Source of the DNA: Acidimicrobiaceae bacterium
GTDB lineage: Bacteria > Actinomycetota > Acidimicrobiia > Acidimicrobiales > RAAP-2
DNA: 64,000 bases
Direction: 5' to 3'
Assembly: GCA_027315315.1 (NCBI GenBank)
Contig: DAHUYG010000039.1
Span: forward strand, 38,872-102,871
A program made the position numbers and the translations under genes. The notes beneath the pieces were generated by a model, which saw only the letters and a list, made by a program, of their open reading frames with translations, was not told the origin of the DNA and did not search any database. Shown in pieces: positions 50,758-59,897 of the stretch. Numbering within the stretch: the first letter of the stretch is position 1; each line of letters starts with the position of its first letter.

Positions 50758-51171
50758 TCAGCGCCGCTCGAGGGCCACCACCGGGATCCGGCGCGTCGTC
50801 TTGGACTGGTAGTCGGCGAAGCCCGGGTAGAGCTCGGCCTGGCGGGCGTAGACCCGGGCCCGCTCGTCCTCGGGGAGGACGCTGGCGGTGGCGTCGAAGG
50901 TCTCGGTGCCGAGCTCGACGCGCACCTCCGGGTGGGCGACCACGTTGTGGAACCAGTCGGGGTTGGTGGGGGCGCCGGCCTTGGAGGCAAAGACGTGGAT
51001 CGTCCCGTCCTCGAGCAGGTACATCATCGGGTTGACCCGCTCCTGGCCGCTCTTGGCCCCGGTCGTGTGGAGCAGGAGCAGCGGTGCGCCCTCGAACTGG
51101 CCGCCGACGCGGCCCTCGTTGGCTCGGAACTCGTCGATGATCTTGGTGTTCCAGTCGTTCGTCTCGGACAC
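50758..51171 (-). CDS. DDN-family nitroreductase/quinone reductase (F420-type)
   Basis: The 137-residue split-barrel protein reads IIDEFRANEGRVGGQFEGAP and LLLLHTTGAKSGQERVNPM, then HVFASKAGAPTNPDWFHNVV, the standard signature of deazaflavin(F420)-dependent DDN-like proteins. The GTG at 51171 has AGGAGG five bases upstream, which decides the start over a longer frame to 51219. Substrate unknown. Confidence 0.88.
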   Translation of the reverse strand: MSETNDWNTKIIDEFRANEGRVGGQFEGAPLLLLHTTGAKSGQERVNPMMYLLEDGTIHVFASKAGAPTNPDWFHNVVAHPEVRVELGTETFDATASVLPEDERARVYARQAELYPGFADYQSKTTRRIPVVALERR

Positions 51172-51263
51172 GAATCCTCCTCTTGGCGGCGCTCCGGCGG
51201 ATGGGACAGCCCAATTCAAGCGTGCTACGAAGGACGCGTACCCGCCATGCGAGGAGGCAGCCG

Positions 51264-52229
51264 ATGGCCACCGTTCAGACCGTGCGGGGCCCGATCGACA
51301 CCTCGGAGATGGGGCCCACCCTCATGCACGAGCACGTCTTCGTGCTCACCCCCGAGGTCCAGGGCAACCTCCCGGAGCCCTGGGACCCCGCCGCCCACGT
51401 GGCCGACGCCGTCGCCAAGCTGAGCCAGCTGGCGGCCACCGGCATCAAGACGATCGTCGATCCCACCGTCATCGGGCTCGGCCGGGACGTCGCCACGGTC
51501 AAGAAGATCAACGAGGAGGTCGACCTCAACATCATCGTGGCGACCGGCATCTACACCTACGAGAGCCCGCCCAACTACTTCCGGTTCCGCTTCGCCCCCG
51601 AGGGCGGCAACGACCCGATGACCGACCTCTTCGTCCACGACATCACCGAGGGGATCGTCGACACCGAGGTGAAGGCGGCCTTCTTGAAATGCGCCATCGA
51701 CGAGCCGGGCATGACCCCGGGCGTCGAGCGGGTGCTCCGGGCGGTCGCCGCCACCCACCGGATCACCGGGGCGCCGATCACCGTGCACACCCACCCCGGG
51801 ACCCACCGCGGCAGGGAGGTCGCGCAACTCCTGACCGACGAGGGCGTCAACCCCGGATCGGTCGTGCTCGGCCACAGCGGCGACTCGGTCGACGCCGAAC
51901 ACCTCTCGCAGCTCGCCGACATGGGCTTCCTCCTCGGCATGGACCGCTTCGGCATCGGGGACGACACCGTCGAGCGGGGACGGGTCGACATCGTCATCGA
52001 GATGTGCAAGCGCGGGTACTCGAGGTCGATGGTCCTCTCGCACGACACCAGCTGCGTCCTCGACTGGCTCGACGACGCGGCCCGCACCTTCGTCCTGCCG
52101 AAGTGGACCTACACCCACATCCACGAGGAGGTCCTCCCGGCGCTCTCGGCCGGCGGGGTCACCGACGAGCAGATCGACGACATGTTGGTGGGCAACCCGC
52201 GTCGCTACTTCGAGGCGGCGGCCCACTGA
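51264..52229 (+). CDS. Phosphotriesterase-like lactonase/hydrolase
   Basis: The 321-residue amidohydrolase has binuclear metal ligands: His-x-His in TLMHEHVF, a candidate carboxylated Lys in AAFLKCAIDEPGMTPGVERV, His in TVHTHPGT and VLGHSGD, and Asp in LSHDTSC. Natural members are mostly lactonases with weak phosphotriesterase activity. The ATG at 51264 has GAGGAGG upstream. A PHP-domain gene follows 13 bases later. Confidence 0.88.
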   Translation: MATVQTVRGPIDTSEMGPTLMHEHVFVLTPEVQGNLPEPWDPAAHVADAVAKLSQLAATGIKTIVDPTVIGLGRDVATVKKINEEVDLNIIVATGIYTYESPPNYFRFRFAPEGGNDPMTDLFVHDITEGIVDTEVKAAFLKCAIDEPGMTPGVERVLRAVAATHRITGAPITVHTHPGTHRGREVAQLLTDEGVNPGSVVLGHSGDSVDAEHLSQLADMGFLLGMDRFGIGDDTVERGRVDIVIEMCKRGYSRSMVLSHDTSCVLDWLDDAARTFVLPKWTYTHIHEEVLPALSAGGVTDEQIDDMLVGNPRRYFEAAAH

Positions 52230-52242
52230 TCAGCCGGCGGCG

Positions 52243-53265
52243 GTGAGCATCGAACCGGCGGCCGCGCTGCGACGGATCGCCTTCTTGCTGGAGGCGTCGA
52301 ACGCGCAGGGCTACAAGGTCCGGGCCTTCCGGAACGCCGCCGCCACGGTGGACGGCGTCGACCGGGCGACGCTCGAGCGGCTGCACGCGAGCGGCAGGCT
52401 CGAGGACCTCGAGCACATCGGGAAGAGCACCGCCCAGGTGATCGCCGAGGCGCTCTGCGGGGAGGAGCCGGCCTACCTGTCGCATCTCGAGGCCGAGCGG
52501 CCCGAGTGCACCCTCGAGGGCCCGGCGCGCCGGATGCTCGAGGCGCTCCGGGGCGACTGCCACAGCCACTCGGACTGGTCCGACGGCGGGAGCACGATCG
52601 AGGAGATGGCCCGGGCGGCGGCCGAGCTCGGCCGCGAGTACCAGGCGCTCACCGACCACAGCCCGAGGCTGACCGTCGCGCACGGCCTGAGCGCCGAGCG
52701 CCTCCGAGAGCAGCTCGACGTGGTGGCCGCGCTGAACGAGGAGCTCGCCCCGTTCCGGCTCCTCACCGGCATCGAGGTCGACATCCTGGAGGACGGGACG
52801 CTCGACCAGGACGAGGGCCTGCTCGCCGAGCTCGACGTCGTCGTCGCGAGCGTCCACTCGAAGCTGCGCATGGAGTCGGCGCCGATGACGAGCCGTATGC
52901 TCGCCGCGATCGAGAGCCCCCACGTGGACATCCTCGGGCACTGCACCGGACGCAAGCTCGTCGGCCGGGGCCGCCCGCAGTCGAGCTTCGACCATGAGCG
53001 GGTGTTCCGGGCGTGCGCCGAGAGCGACACCGCCGTCGAGATCAACTCGAGGCCCGAGCGGCTCGATCCGCCCCGCGACCTGCTCGAGCTCGCCCTCGAG
53101 CTCGGCTGTCGCTTCTCCATCGACACCGATGCGCACGCCCCGGGCCAGCTCTCCTGGCTCGAGCACGGCTGCGTGCAGGCGGCCGAGGCGGCCGTCCCGG
53201 TCGGGTCGGTGGTCAACACCCTGCCCCTCGAGCAGTTCCTCTCCTGGACCGCCGGGCACCGGTAG
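52243..53265 (+). CDS. PHP-domain protein with polymerase-X-like N-terminus
   Basis: The 340-residue protein starts with a helix-hairpin-helix/8-kDa-like domain (RRIAFLLEASNAQGYKVRAF and LEDLEHIGKSTAQVIAEAL) and continues with a PHP phosphoesterase domain: DCHSHSDWSDG, ALTDHSP, GIEVDIL, ASVHSKL and DILGHCTG. The nucleotidyltransferase palm of PolX is absent, so it cannot be a polymerase. A DNA-end or phosphate-ester repair role is possible. The GTG lies 13 bases after the lactonase stop. Confidence 0.82.
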   Translation: MSIEPAAALRRIAFLLEASNAQGYKVRAFRNAAATVDGVDRATLERLHASGRLEDLEHIGKSTAQVIAEALCGEEPAYLSHLEAERPECTLEGPARRMLEALRGDCHSHSDWSDGGSTIEEMARAAAELGREYQALTDHSPRLTVAHGLSAERLREQLDVVAALNEELAPFRLLTGIEVDILEDGTLDQDEGLLAELDVVVASVHSKLRMESAPMTSRMLAAIESPHVDILGHCTGRKLVGRGRPQSSFDHERVFRACAESDTAVEINSRPERLDPPRDLLELALELGCRFSIDTDAHAPGQLSWLEHGCVQAAEAAVPVGSVVNTLPLEQFLSWTAGHR

Positions 53266-53358
53266 TCAGCCGGCGTCGCCGAGATCCCGGTTACGAACGC
53301 ATGACCCTGGGTACCTTGGATCCGCGATTGGCCAGCGCGTAGGGCCGAGCGAGGCGAC

Positions 53359-54297
53359 ATGACCCTGACAGCCGAGATCCGACACGGAGGGGACCATGCC
53401 GTGCGCTTCTGCGTCGACGACCAGGAGCTCGTCGAGTCGGCCTGCGAGTACCTCGTGGCCGGCGTGCATGCCGGGGACGCCCTGCTCGTCGTCGCGACCG
53501 AGCCGCATCGCAGGGCGATCGAGGCCGCGCTCGCCGTCGCGGGGCTCGACCTCGCCCGGGCCCGGGCCGACGGACGGCTGAGGGCATTCGATGCCCAGGG
53601 GCTGCTCGGGCGGTTCATGGTCGGGGGGCGTCCCGACCGGGCGCGATTCGAGGAGACCGTGGGGGTGGAGCTTCGGGGCATCGCGGAGGTCGGCCGACCC
53701 GTCCGCGCCTTCGGCGAGATGGTCGCGCTGCTCTGGGACGCGGGGTCCCCCGGGGCGGCGGTCGAGCTCGAGGACCTTTGGAACGAGCTGCGCACCCAGA
53801 CCGGGTTCTCGCTCCTCTGCGGGTACCACTGCATGGGGTTCCCCGACCCCGCGGACCTCGCCCGGGTGTGCGCCCGGCACGACACGGTCGTCGGCGACCT
53901 GCGAGTGCCAGCCCGGCCCGACGCAGTGGTCGAGATCGCGACGAAGTCCTTCGACGGGACGCCGCTCGGGGCACGCACCGCCCGTCGCTTCACGGTCGAC
54001 GTCCTCGAGCGCCACGGCTACGGCGCCCTTGCCGAGGACGCGGCGATCATCGTCGCGGAGCTGGGGACCAACGCCGTGGCCCACGCCCGCAGTCGCTTCA
54101 CCGTGACGCTCTCGTCGCTCGGCGCGGGCGTGCGGATCGAGGTGCTCGACGACTCCGACGCCCTGCCCCCGGTCCGGGAGCCCACCGGCCTCGAGTTGAG
54201 CGGAAGGGGACTGCGCATGGTCGCGTCGCTCGCGACCGACTGGGGCGCCCGATTCCAGGGCGCCGGCAAGGTGGTCTGGGCCGACCTCGCCCCCTGA
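53359..54297 (+). CDS. MEDS sensor fused to HATPase anti-sigma-type kinase
   Basis: The 312-residue protein has an N-terminal MEDS domain (FVxxEL-type opening HAVRFCVDDQELVESACEYL and GDALLVVATEPHRRAI). At about 195-310 follows an RsbW-like HATPase (FTVDVLERHGYGALAEDAAI, IIVAELGTNAVAHARS with the N-box, and GRGLRMVASLATDWG). Such fusions control sigma factors or anti-anti-sigma proteins in actinobacteria. GAGGCGAC precedes the ATG. Confidence 0.8.
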   Translation: MTLTAEIRHGGDHAVRFCVDDQELVESACEYLVAGVHAGDALLVVATEPHRRAIEAALAVAGLDLARARADGRLRAFDAQGLLGRFMVGGRPDRARFEETVGVELRGIAEVGRPVRAFGEMVALLWDAGSPGAAVELEDLWNELRTQTGFSLLCGYHCMGFPDPADLARVCARHDTVVGDLRVPARPDAVVEIATKSFDGTPLGARTARRFTVDVLERHGYGALAEDAAIIVAELGTNAVAHARSRFTVTLSSLGAGVRIEVLDDSDALPPVREPTGLELSGRGLRMVASLATDWGARFQGAGKVVWADLAP

Positions 54298-54488
54298 GCC
54301 CGCGGCTCGCCGCTCCTCCTCCGGAACGGTGCGGGCGGGCCCCGGCGAATGCAGCGACCCTCGCGAGGCGGGCACCTGGGGCACACGGGGGTTCGCCGGG
54401 TGGGGCGCCAAGGGGACCGGTCGGCCGTGCGCCGGCGGCGGTCCCGGCGCCGATCTGACAATCTGGGCCACCGCACGGGAGGTGGGCC

Positions 54489-55307
54489 ATGGGCGAGCAG
54501 CGAGTCACGATCGAGATCCGCGACGGCGTCGCGGATGTCCGGATGAACCGTCCCGACAAGCTCAACGCCCTCGACAACGCGATGTTCGCCGGTCTGGTGG
54601 GGGCGGCCGAGCAGCTGGCGGCCGATCCCTCGGTCCGGGCGGTCGTGCTCTCGGGTGAGGGCCGCGCATTCTGCGCGGGTCTCGACATGGCGAGCTTCCA
54701 GGCGATGCGCGACGCCGGCCCACGCGAAGAGGGCTCCGTGCGTTCGCTCGGCAAGCGTGAGGGGGGCTCGATCGCCAACTTCGGCCAGCGGGCCGCCTAC
54801 GGCTGGACCGAGCTCCCGGTGCCGGTCATCGCGGCCGTCCACGGCCACGCCCTCGGCGGGGGGTTCCAGGTCGCACTCGGTGCCGACATCCGCATCGTGG
54901 CCCCGGACGCCAAGCTGTCGGTGCTCGAGATCCGCTGGGGGTTGGTGCCCGACATGACCGGCACCCAGATGCTGCCCAAGCTCGTCCCCCTGGACGTGGC
55001 CAAGGAGCTGACCTGGACCGGGCGCATCATCTCGGGCGAGGAGGCGGTCCGCCTCGGGCTCGCGACCAGGCTGAGCGATGACCCCCGCAGGGACGCACTC
55101 GAGCTTGCCTCGGCGATCGCCCGCCAGAACCCCCACGCCATCCGGGCCGGTAAGAGCCTGTTGAACCAGTCGGGCACGGTGAGCGCGGCCCAGCAGCTCC
55201 TCGACGAGTCCAAGGAGATGGGCGCGCTCATCTCGAGCCCCAACCAGGTCGAGGCCGTGACGGCCTACATGGAGCAGCGGGAGCCGGTCTTCACCGACCC
55301 GAAGTGA
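54489..55307 (+). CDS. Enoyl-CoA hydratase/isomerase family protein
   Basis: The 272-residue crotonase has RMNRPDKLNALDNAMF, oxyanion-hole block GEGRAFCAGLDMASF and HGHALGGGFQVALGADIRI. The catalytic Glu position is at WGLVPDMTGTQ, with Asp where the second hydratase Glu would be, so the exact reaction (hydratase, isomerase or hydrolase) is open. GGGAGG lies upstream of the ATG and GACAAT about 28 bases upstream. The stop overlaps the next start (GTGA). Confidence 0.85.
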   Translation: MGEQRVTIEIRDGVADVRMNRPDKLNALDNAMFAGLVGAAEQLAADPSVRAVVLSGEGRAFCAGLDMASFQAMRDAGPREEGSVRSLGKREGGSIANFGQRAAYGWTELPVPVIAAVHGHALGGGFQVALGADIRIVAPDAKLSVLEIRWGLVPDMTGTQMLPKLVPLDVAKELTWTGRIISGEEAVRLGLATRLSDDPRRDALELASAIARQNPHAIRAGKSLLNQSGTVSAAQQLLDESKEMGALISSPNQVEAVTAYMEQREPVFTDPK

Positions 55308-55924
55308 GCGACGACGGGCCGCGGCTCGCGATGTTCCCGCTCGGCACGGTGCTGTTCCCCGGTGGGGCCCTCCCCCTGCACGTCTTCGAGCCCCGGTACC
55401 GCACGATGGTGGACGAGGTCATGGCGGCCGACCGGCGCTTCGGCGCGGTCCTCATCTCGCGCGGCTCGGAGGTGGGCGGGGGCGACCAACGGGTCGACGT
55501 CGGCACCGAGGCCCGGATCGCCGAGGCCGAGCCGCTCCCCGACGGCCGATGGGTGCTGGTCGCGACCGGGACCCGCCGGGTTCGGGTCGAGTCCTGGCTC
55601 CCCGAGGACCCCTACCCCCTCGCCCGGGTGCGGGCGTTGCCCGACGACGGGCCGGCCGACGGCGCGCTGGCCCGCGCCGCGGGCGCCGCGATCAGGCGGG
55701 CGTGGGGGCTCCTCTCCGAGCTCGGCCGGGGACCGGCCATCCGGAGGGACCCGGGGGAGGACCCCTGGCGGCTGTGCGACGCCGCCCCGCTCGGGGCGCT
55801 CGACCGTCAGCGCCTGCTCGAGATCGACGACCCGACCGAGCGGCTCGCGACCCTCGTCGAGCTGGTGGACGAGGTCGCGGCCGACGTCCACCGCATGCTC
55901 GCCCACGGCGGGCCGACGCCATAG
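55304..55924 (+). CDS. LON N-terminal (substrate-binding) domain protein
   Basis: The 206-residue protein is a stand-alone LON substrate-binding domain: LAMFPLGTVLFPGGALPLHV and FEPRYRTMVDEVMAADRRFG. The ATPase and protease parts of Lon are absent, which is usual for this widespread family. The GTG start overlaps the enoyl-CoA hydratase stop by four bases. Function unknown; peptide or protein recognition is the usual guess. Confidence 0.87.
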   Translation: MSDDGPRLAMFPLGTVLFPGGALPLHVFEPRYRTMVDEVMAADRRFGAVLISRGSEVGGGDQRVDVGTEARIAEAEPLPDGRWVLVATGTRRVRVESWLPEDPYPLARVRALPDDGPADGALARAAGAAIRRAWGLLSELGRGPAIRRDPGEDPWRLCDAAPLGALDRQRLLEIDDPTERLATLVELVDEVAADVHRMLAHGGPTP

Positions 55925-55958
55925 AACCGGCGCCGGGCCGCCGGTAGGGTGCAGCGGC

Positions 55959-56756
55959 ATGTGCCTGCTCGTGGTGCTGTCGCGCACCAACCCGGCCCAG
56001 CCGCTCGTGTTCGCGGCCAACCGCGACGAGCGCCTCGACCGCCCCGCGGTGCCGGCGACGGTGCTCTCGGCCGAGAGCCCGCGCGTGCTCGGCGGGCGTG
56101 ACCTGCTGGCCGGCGGGACCTGGCTGGCCGTGAACGAGCACGGCGTGGTCGCCGGTCTGACCAACCGGCCCAGCCCCGGGGGCCGGGACGAGACGAAGCG
56201 CTCCCGGGGCGAGCTCCCCCTCGCCCTCGTCGGCCACGGCGATGCGACCGGCGCCGTCGAGGACTTCGTGGCCCGGATCCGCTCGGAGGACTACAACGCC
56301 GCCTGGCTCCTCGTCGGCGACCGAGACTCGCTCTACTACCTGGAGGTCGGCGAGTCGGGACCGCCGGTCGTCCAGGCCCTCGACCCCGGCGTCCACGTGC
56401 TCGGCAACGGCCGGCTGGCCGAGGCCTCGCCCAAGACCGACCTCGTCCGCGAGCGCCTCGGCTCCGCACTGGCCGGGGGCGGGCCGCCGGACACCGCCGC
56501 GCTGCGGGGTGTGCTCGCCGACCACACGATCCCCCCGGCGCTCGCCGCCCTCGAGCCCGACCCGAAGCGGCCGGCTGCGCTCGGCGCAGCCTGCGTGCAC
56601 ACGCCCGAGTTCGGGACCCGCTCGGCGGCGATCATCCGGGTCCCGGCCGAGGGGACGCCCTCGGTGGAGGTCGCCGACGGGCCCTCGTGCGAATCGGCCT
56701 TCGTCTCGGTGGACGAGCTGTGGTCGGTGCCGGTCGCCTCGGGGGGTCCGCTGTGA
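55959..56756 (+). CDS. NRDE (TANGO2-like) family protein
   Basis: The 265-residue protein begins MCLLVVLSRTN and has FAANRDERLDRPA, the NRDE motif, then GGRDLLAGGTWLAVNEHGVV and GLTNRPSPGG. Like Ntn-type hydrolases it keeps Cys2 at the N-terminus. TANGO2 is tied to lipid and acyl-CoA or haem handling in eukaryotes, which fits the neighbouring CoA-ester genes. TAGGGT lies eight bases before the ATG. The stop overlaps the next start (GTGA). Confidence 0.87.
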   Translation: MCLLVVLSRTNPAQPLVFAANRDERLDRPAVPATVLSAESPRVLGGRDLLAGGTWLAVNEHGVVAGLTNRPSPGGRDETKRSRGELPLALVGHGDATGAVEDFVARIRSEDYNAAWLLVGDRDSLYYLEVGESGPPVVQALDPGVHVLGNGRLAEASPKTDLVRERLGSALAGGGPPDTAALRGVLADHTIPPALAALEPDPKRPAALGAACVHTPEFGTRSAAIIRVPAEGTPSVEVADGPSCESAFVSVDELWSVPVASGGPL

Positions 56757-57568
56757 GCGGGCCCGCCGACGAGGTGGTGCTCGACGTCCCGGCCGACGGC
56801 GTCGCCCGGATCACACTCAACCGCCCGGCCAAGCTGAACGCGATGTCGGTCGGCCTCGTCGAGGGGCTCCACGAGGCCCTGACGTCGGTGGCGGCCGACC
56901 GGGACTGCCGCGTCGTGATCCTGACCGGGGCGGGGCGGGGGTTCTGCGCCGGGCTCGACCTCGGCGGCTACGGGACGATCGAGGGCACCGAGGGGCTGGG
57001 CCGGATCCAGGCCGGCTTCGCCGTGCAGCAGCAGATCGCCGAGCTCATCCCCCGGCTCCGGCGGCTCCCCCAGCCGGTCGTCGCAGCGGTCAACGGCCCC
57101 GCGGCGGGCGGCGGCTTCGCCCTCGTGCTCGGTTCCGACGTGCGGTTGGCCGGCGCCTCGGCACGCTTCAACGTCGCCTTCGTTCGCATCGGCCTGTCGG
57201 CCTGCGACATCGGGACCTCCTGGCTGCTCCCCCGCCTCGTCGGCGCAGGCCGCGCCCACGAGCTGATGCTCACCGGCCGGATCTTCGACGCCGAGGAGGC
57301 GGCGCGGATCGGGCTCGTGCTCGAGGTGGTCCCCGACGACGCGTTGATGGACCGGGCGATCGAGGAGGCCGAGCTGATCAAGCGCAACAGCCCGATGGGC
57401 GTGCGCATGACCAAGGAGGTCATGTGGTCGGCGCTCGAGATCCCGGGCCAGCAGGCGGCCATCGACCTCGAGAACCGGACCCAGATCATGGTGTCACAGA
57501 CCGCCGATCACCAAGAGGCCCTGCGGGCGTTCCTGGAGCGGAGGCCGCCCGCCTACGAGGACCGCTAG
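56753..57568 (+). CDS. Enoyl-CoA hydratase/isomerase family protein
   Basis: The 271-residue crotonase has ITLNRPAKLNAMSVGLV, GAGRGFCAGLDLGGYG and VNGPAAGGGFALVLGSDVRL, with FVRIGLSACDIGTSWLLPRL around the catalytic region. Cys and Asp stand where some hydratases have the second Glu. It is a paralogue of the gene at 54489, and with the LON-domain and NRDE genes it forms a four-gene operon through four-base overlaps. Confidence 0.87.
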   Translation: MSGPADEVVLDVPADGVARITLNRPAKLNAMSVGLVEGLHEALTSVAADRDCRVVILTGAGRGFCAGLDLGGYGTIEGTEGLGRIQAGFAVQQQIAELIPRLRRLPQPVVAAVNGPAAGGGFALVLGSDVRLAGASARFNVAFVRIGLSACDIGTSWLLPRLVGAGRAHELMLTGRIFDAEEAARIGLVLEVVPDDALMDRAIEEAELIKRNSPMGVRMTKEVMWSALEIPGQQAAIDLENRTQIMVSQTADHQEALRAFLERRPPAYEDR

Positions 57569-57665
57569 CTGCTCGGGCCGGCCGACCGGGTCGCCCATCT
57601 GCCCCCGAGCGGGGTCCAGAGACGGGCCCGGCGGCCCCCGGCGGCACGTGCTTGGGTGCGCGAGG

Positions 57666-58445
57666 TCAGCGGGGTCCTTGGCCGTCGTCCACCTTGACGA
57701 CGGTGCCGGTCACGAACTCCGAGGACGGGGCGACGAGGTAGAGGAGCGTGCTGTCGAGCTGTGCGGGGTCGCCGAGGCGCTTGCGGGGCAGCGCCCCGGT
57801 GAAGTCGCCCACGCGGGCCATCATCCCGTCCATCATCTCGGAGGAAAACGCCCCCGGCGCGATGGCGTTGACGTTGATGCCGTAGCGGACCCACTCGACT
57901 GCGAGGACCTCGGTCATGCGGTTCACCGCGGCCTTGGAGATGGAGTAGAGCGCGGCGCCATTCCCGCCGTACTCGAAGGCGGCCATCGACGAGATGTTCA
58001 CGATGCGGCCCGGGAGCCCGGCCGCGATGAGCCGGCGAGCCACCTCGCAGGAGACGAGGTAGGGGGCGCGCACGTTGGTGTCGAGCACCCGGTCGATGAG
58101 CTCGAGCGACATCTTGTGCGCCCGCTGGGCGTCGGGGATCCCGGCGCAGTTCACGGCGATCGTCACCGTCCCGAGCGCCCGCTCGGCCGCGTCGATCGCC
58201 TCGGGGATCGCCTCGGGGTCGGTGACGTCGAGCTCGACGCCGAGTGCGTTGCCCCCCGCCCCGGTGATCTCGCTCACGAGGGCATCGAGGCGCTCCCGCC
58301 GGCGTCCGGCGGCTGCGACCGCTGCGCCGGCGGCCGCGAGCACCCTGGCGAAGCGGAGGCCCAGGCCCGAGGTGGCCCCGGTCACCAGGGCGACTTGGCC
58401 GCCGAGATCGGTCGAGGCGTTCGGGAGCGGGAAGGCGTCGGTCAC
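57666..58445 (-). CDS. Short-chain dehydrogenase/reductase
   Basis: The 259-residue SDR has the cofactor loop VTGATSGLGLRFARVL, ELDVTD, NCAGIP, and the catalytic Ser-Tyr-Lys in NISSMAAFEYGG and YSISKAA. The Arg residues after strand 2 (AAGRRRERL) suggest NADP(H). I chose the GTG at 58445 because residues before it are a shadow of unconserved sequence. It is divergent from an acyl-CoA dehydrogenase, which suggests a shared acyl or alcohol pathway. Confidence 0.88.
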   Translation of the reverse strand: MTDAFPLPNASTDLGGQVALVTGATSGLGLRFARVLAAAGAAVAAAGRRRERLDALVSEITGAGGNALGVELDVTDPEAIPEAIDAAERALGTVTIAVNCAGIPDAQRAHKMSLELIDRVLDTNVRAPYLVSCEVARRLIAAGLPGRIVNISSMAAFEYGGNGAALYSISKAAVNRMTEVLAVEWVRYGINVNAIAPGAFSSEMMDGMMARVGDFTGALPRKRLGDPAQLDSTLLYLVAPSSEFVTGTVVKVDDGQGPR

Positions 58446-58570
58446 CGGGTCAGCTTGCCGGGGGCGCGGTGCGTCGCGCCAGCAGACCCGAGTCGACGGG
58501 AGGGCCAAAGCCGAATGGAATGGGGCCGAGCGGTCCACCGGTGGGGCCGCACGAGAGAAGGGACCCGCTC

Positions 58571-59839
58571 GTGGACTTCGAACTTCCCGAGGAGCTCGCC
58601 CGCTACCTCGACGAGCTGGACGAGTTCATCGAGCGGGAGATCAAGCCGCTCGAGAACGAGAACGACAACATCAGGTTCTTCGACCACCGCCGGGAGGACT
58701 CCCGCACCGACTGGGAGCGCGGCGGGCTGCCTAACCGCGAATGGGAGCTGCTCCTCCGCGAGGCGCGCCGGCGGGCCGATCGGGCCGGCCACTACCGCTA
58801 CCCGTTCCCCGCCGAGTACGGGGGCAAGGAGGGCACCAACCTCGGCATGGCGGTGATCCGGGAGCACCTCGCGCGCAAGGGTCTCGGGCTGCACTGCGAC
58901 CTCCAGAACGAGCACGCCATCGTCGGCAACAACGTCGGGCTCCTCCTCATGATCAACTACGGGACCGAGGCCCAGAAGAAGGAGTGGGTCGACGACCTCG
59001 CCGAGGGCCGACGGGGGTTCGCCTTCGGGATCACCGAACCCGAGCACGGCTCGGACGCGACCTTCATGGAGACCCACGCCGAGCGGGACGGCGACGAGTG
59101 GGTGATCAACGGCGAGAAGACCTGGAACACTGGCATCCACGCCGCCCAGTACGACCTCATCTTCGCCCGGACGAGCGGCAAGGCGGGCGACGGCCTCGGC
59201 ATCACCGCCTTCCTCGTCCCCACCGACTCGCCGGGCTTCAAGGTCGAGGAGTTCCTCTGGACCTTCAACATGCCGACCGACCACGCGCACATCTCGCTCA
59301 CCGACGTCCGGGTGCCCGACGGGGCCATCTTCGGCGGCGAGGGGCGGGGGCTGCAGGTCGTGCAGCACTTCTTCAACGAGAACCGCATCCGCCAGGCCGC
59401 CTCGAGCCTCGGCGCCGCCCAGTACTGCATCGACCGCTCGGTCCAGTACGCGAGGGAGCGCAAGCCCTTCGGGAAGGCCCTGGCGGAGAACCAGGGGATC
59501 CAGTTCCCCCTGGTCGAGCTGCAGACCCAGTGCGAGATGCTCCGCGCCCTCATCCACAAGACCGCCTGGGGGATGGACCGCTACGGGCCGTTCTCCCAGT
59601 CCGAGCGGGTCTCGATGTGCAACTACTGGTCCAACCGGCTCTGCTGCGAGGCGGCCGACCGCGCCATGCAGGTCCACGGGGGCATCGGCTACTCCCGGCA
59701 CATGCCCTTCGAGCACATCTACCGGCACCACCGCCGCTATCGCATCACCGAGGGGTCCGAGGAGATCCAGATGCGGCGGGTGGCGGGCTACATGTTCGGG
59801 TTCATGCGCCAGAGCGCCCCGAAGGGCGTCACCGAATAG
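58571..59839 (+). CDS. Acyl-CoA dehydrogenase family protein
   Basis: The 422-residue flavoprotein has FAFGITEPEHGSDATFMETH, INGEKTWNTGIHAAQYDLIF, RIRQAASSLGAAQYCIDRS, the helix AMQVHGGIGYSRHMPFEHIY and RITEGSEEIQMRRVAGYM. The catalytic base of this group is expected near HMPFEHIYRHHRRYRITEGS, where more than one acidic residue could serve. The GTG at 58571 gives the usual N-terminus. Substrate chain length cannot be told. Confidence 0.9.
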   Translation: MDFELPEELARYLDELDEFIEREIKPLENENDNIRFFDHRREDSRTDWERGGLPNREWELLLREARRRADRAGHYRYPFPAEYGGKEGTNLGMAVIREHLARKGLGLHCDLQNEHAIVGNNVGLLLMINYGTEAQKKEWVDDLAEGRRGFAFGITEPEHGSDATFMETHAERDGDEWVINGEKTWNTGIHAAQYDLIFARTSGKAGDGLGITAFLVPTDSPGFKVEEFLWTFNMPTDHAHISLTDVRVPDGAIFGGEGRGLQVVQHFFNENRIRQAASSLGAAQYCIDRSVQYARERKPFGKALAENQGIQFPLVELQTQCEMLRALIHKTAWGMDRYGPFSQSERVSMCNYWSNRLCCEAADRAMQVHGGIGYSRHMPFEHIYRHHRRYRITEGSEEIQMRRVAGYMFGFMRQSAPKGVTE

Positions 59840-59897
59840 CCGGCCGATCTCGCCCGGCCCGCCGGCCCGAGGGGGGGCGACCATCTAACCTCGGCCC

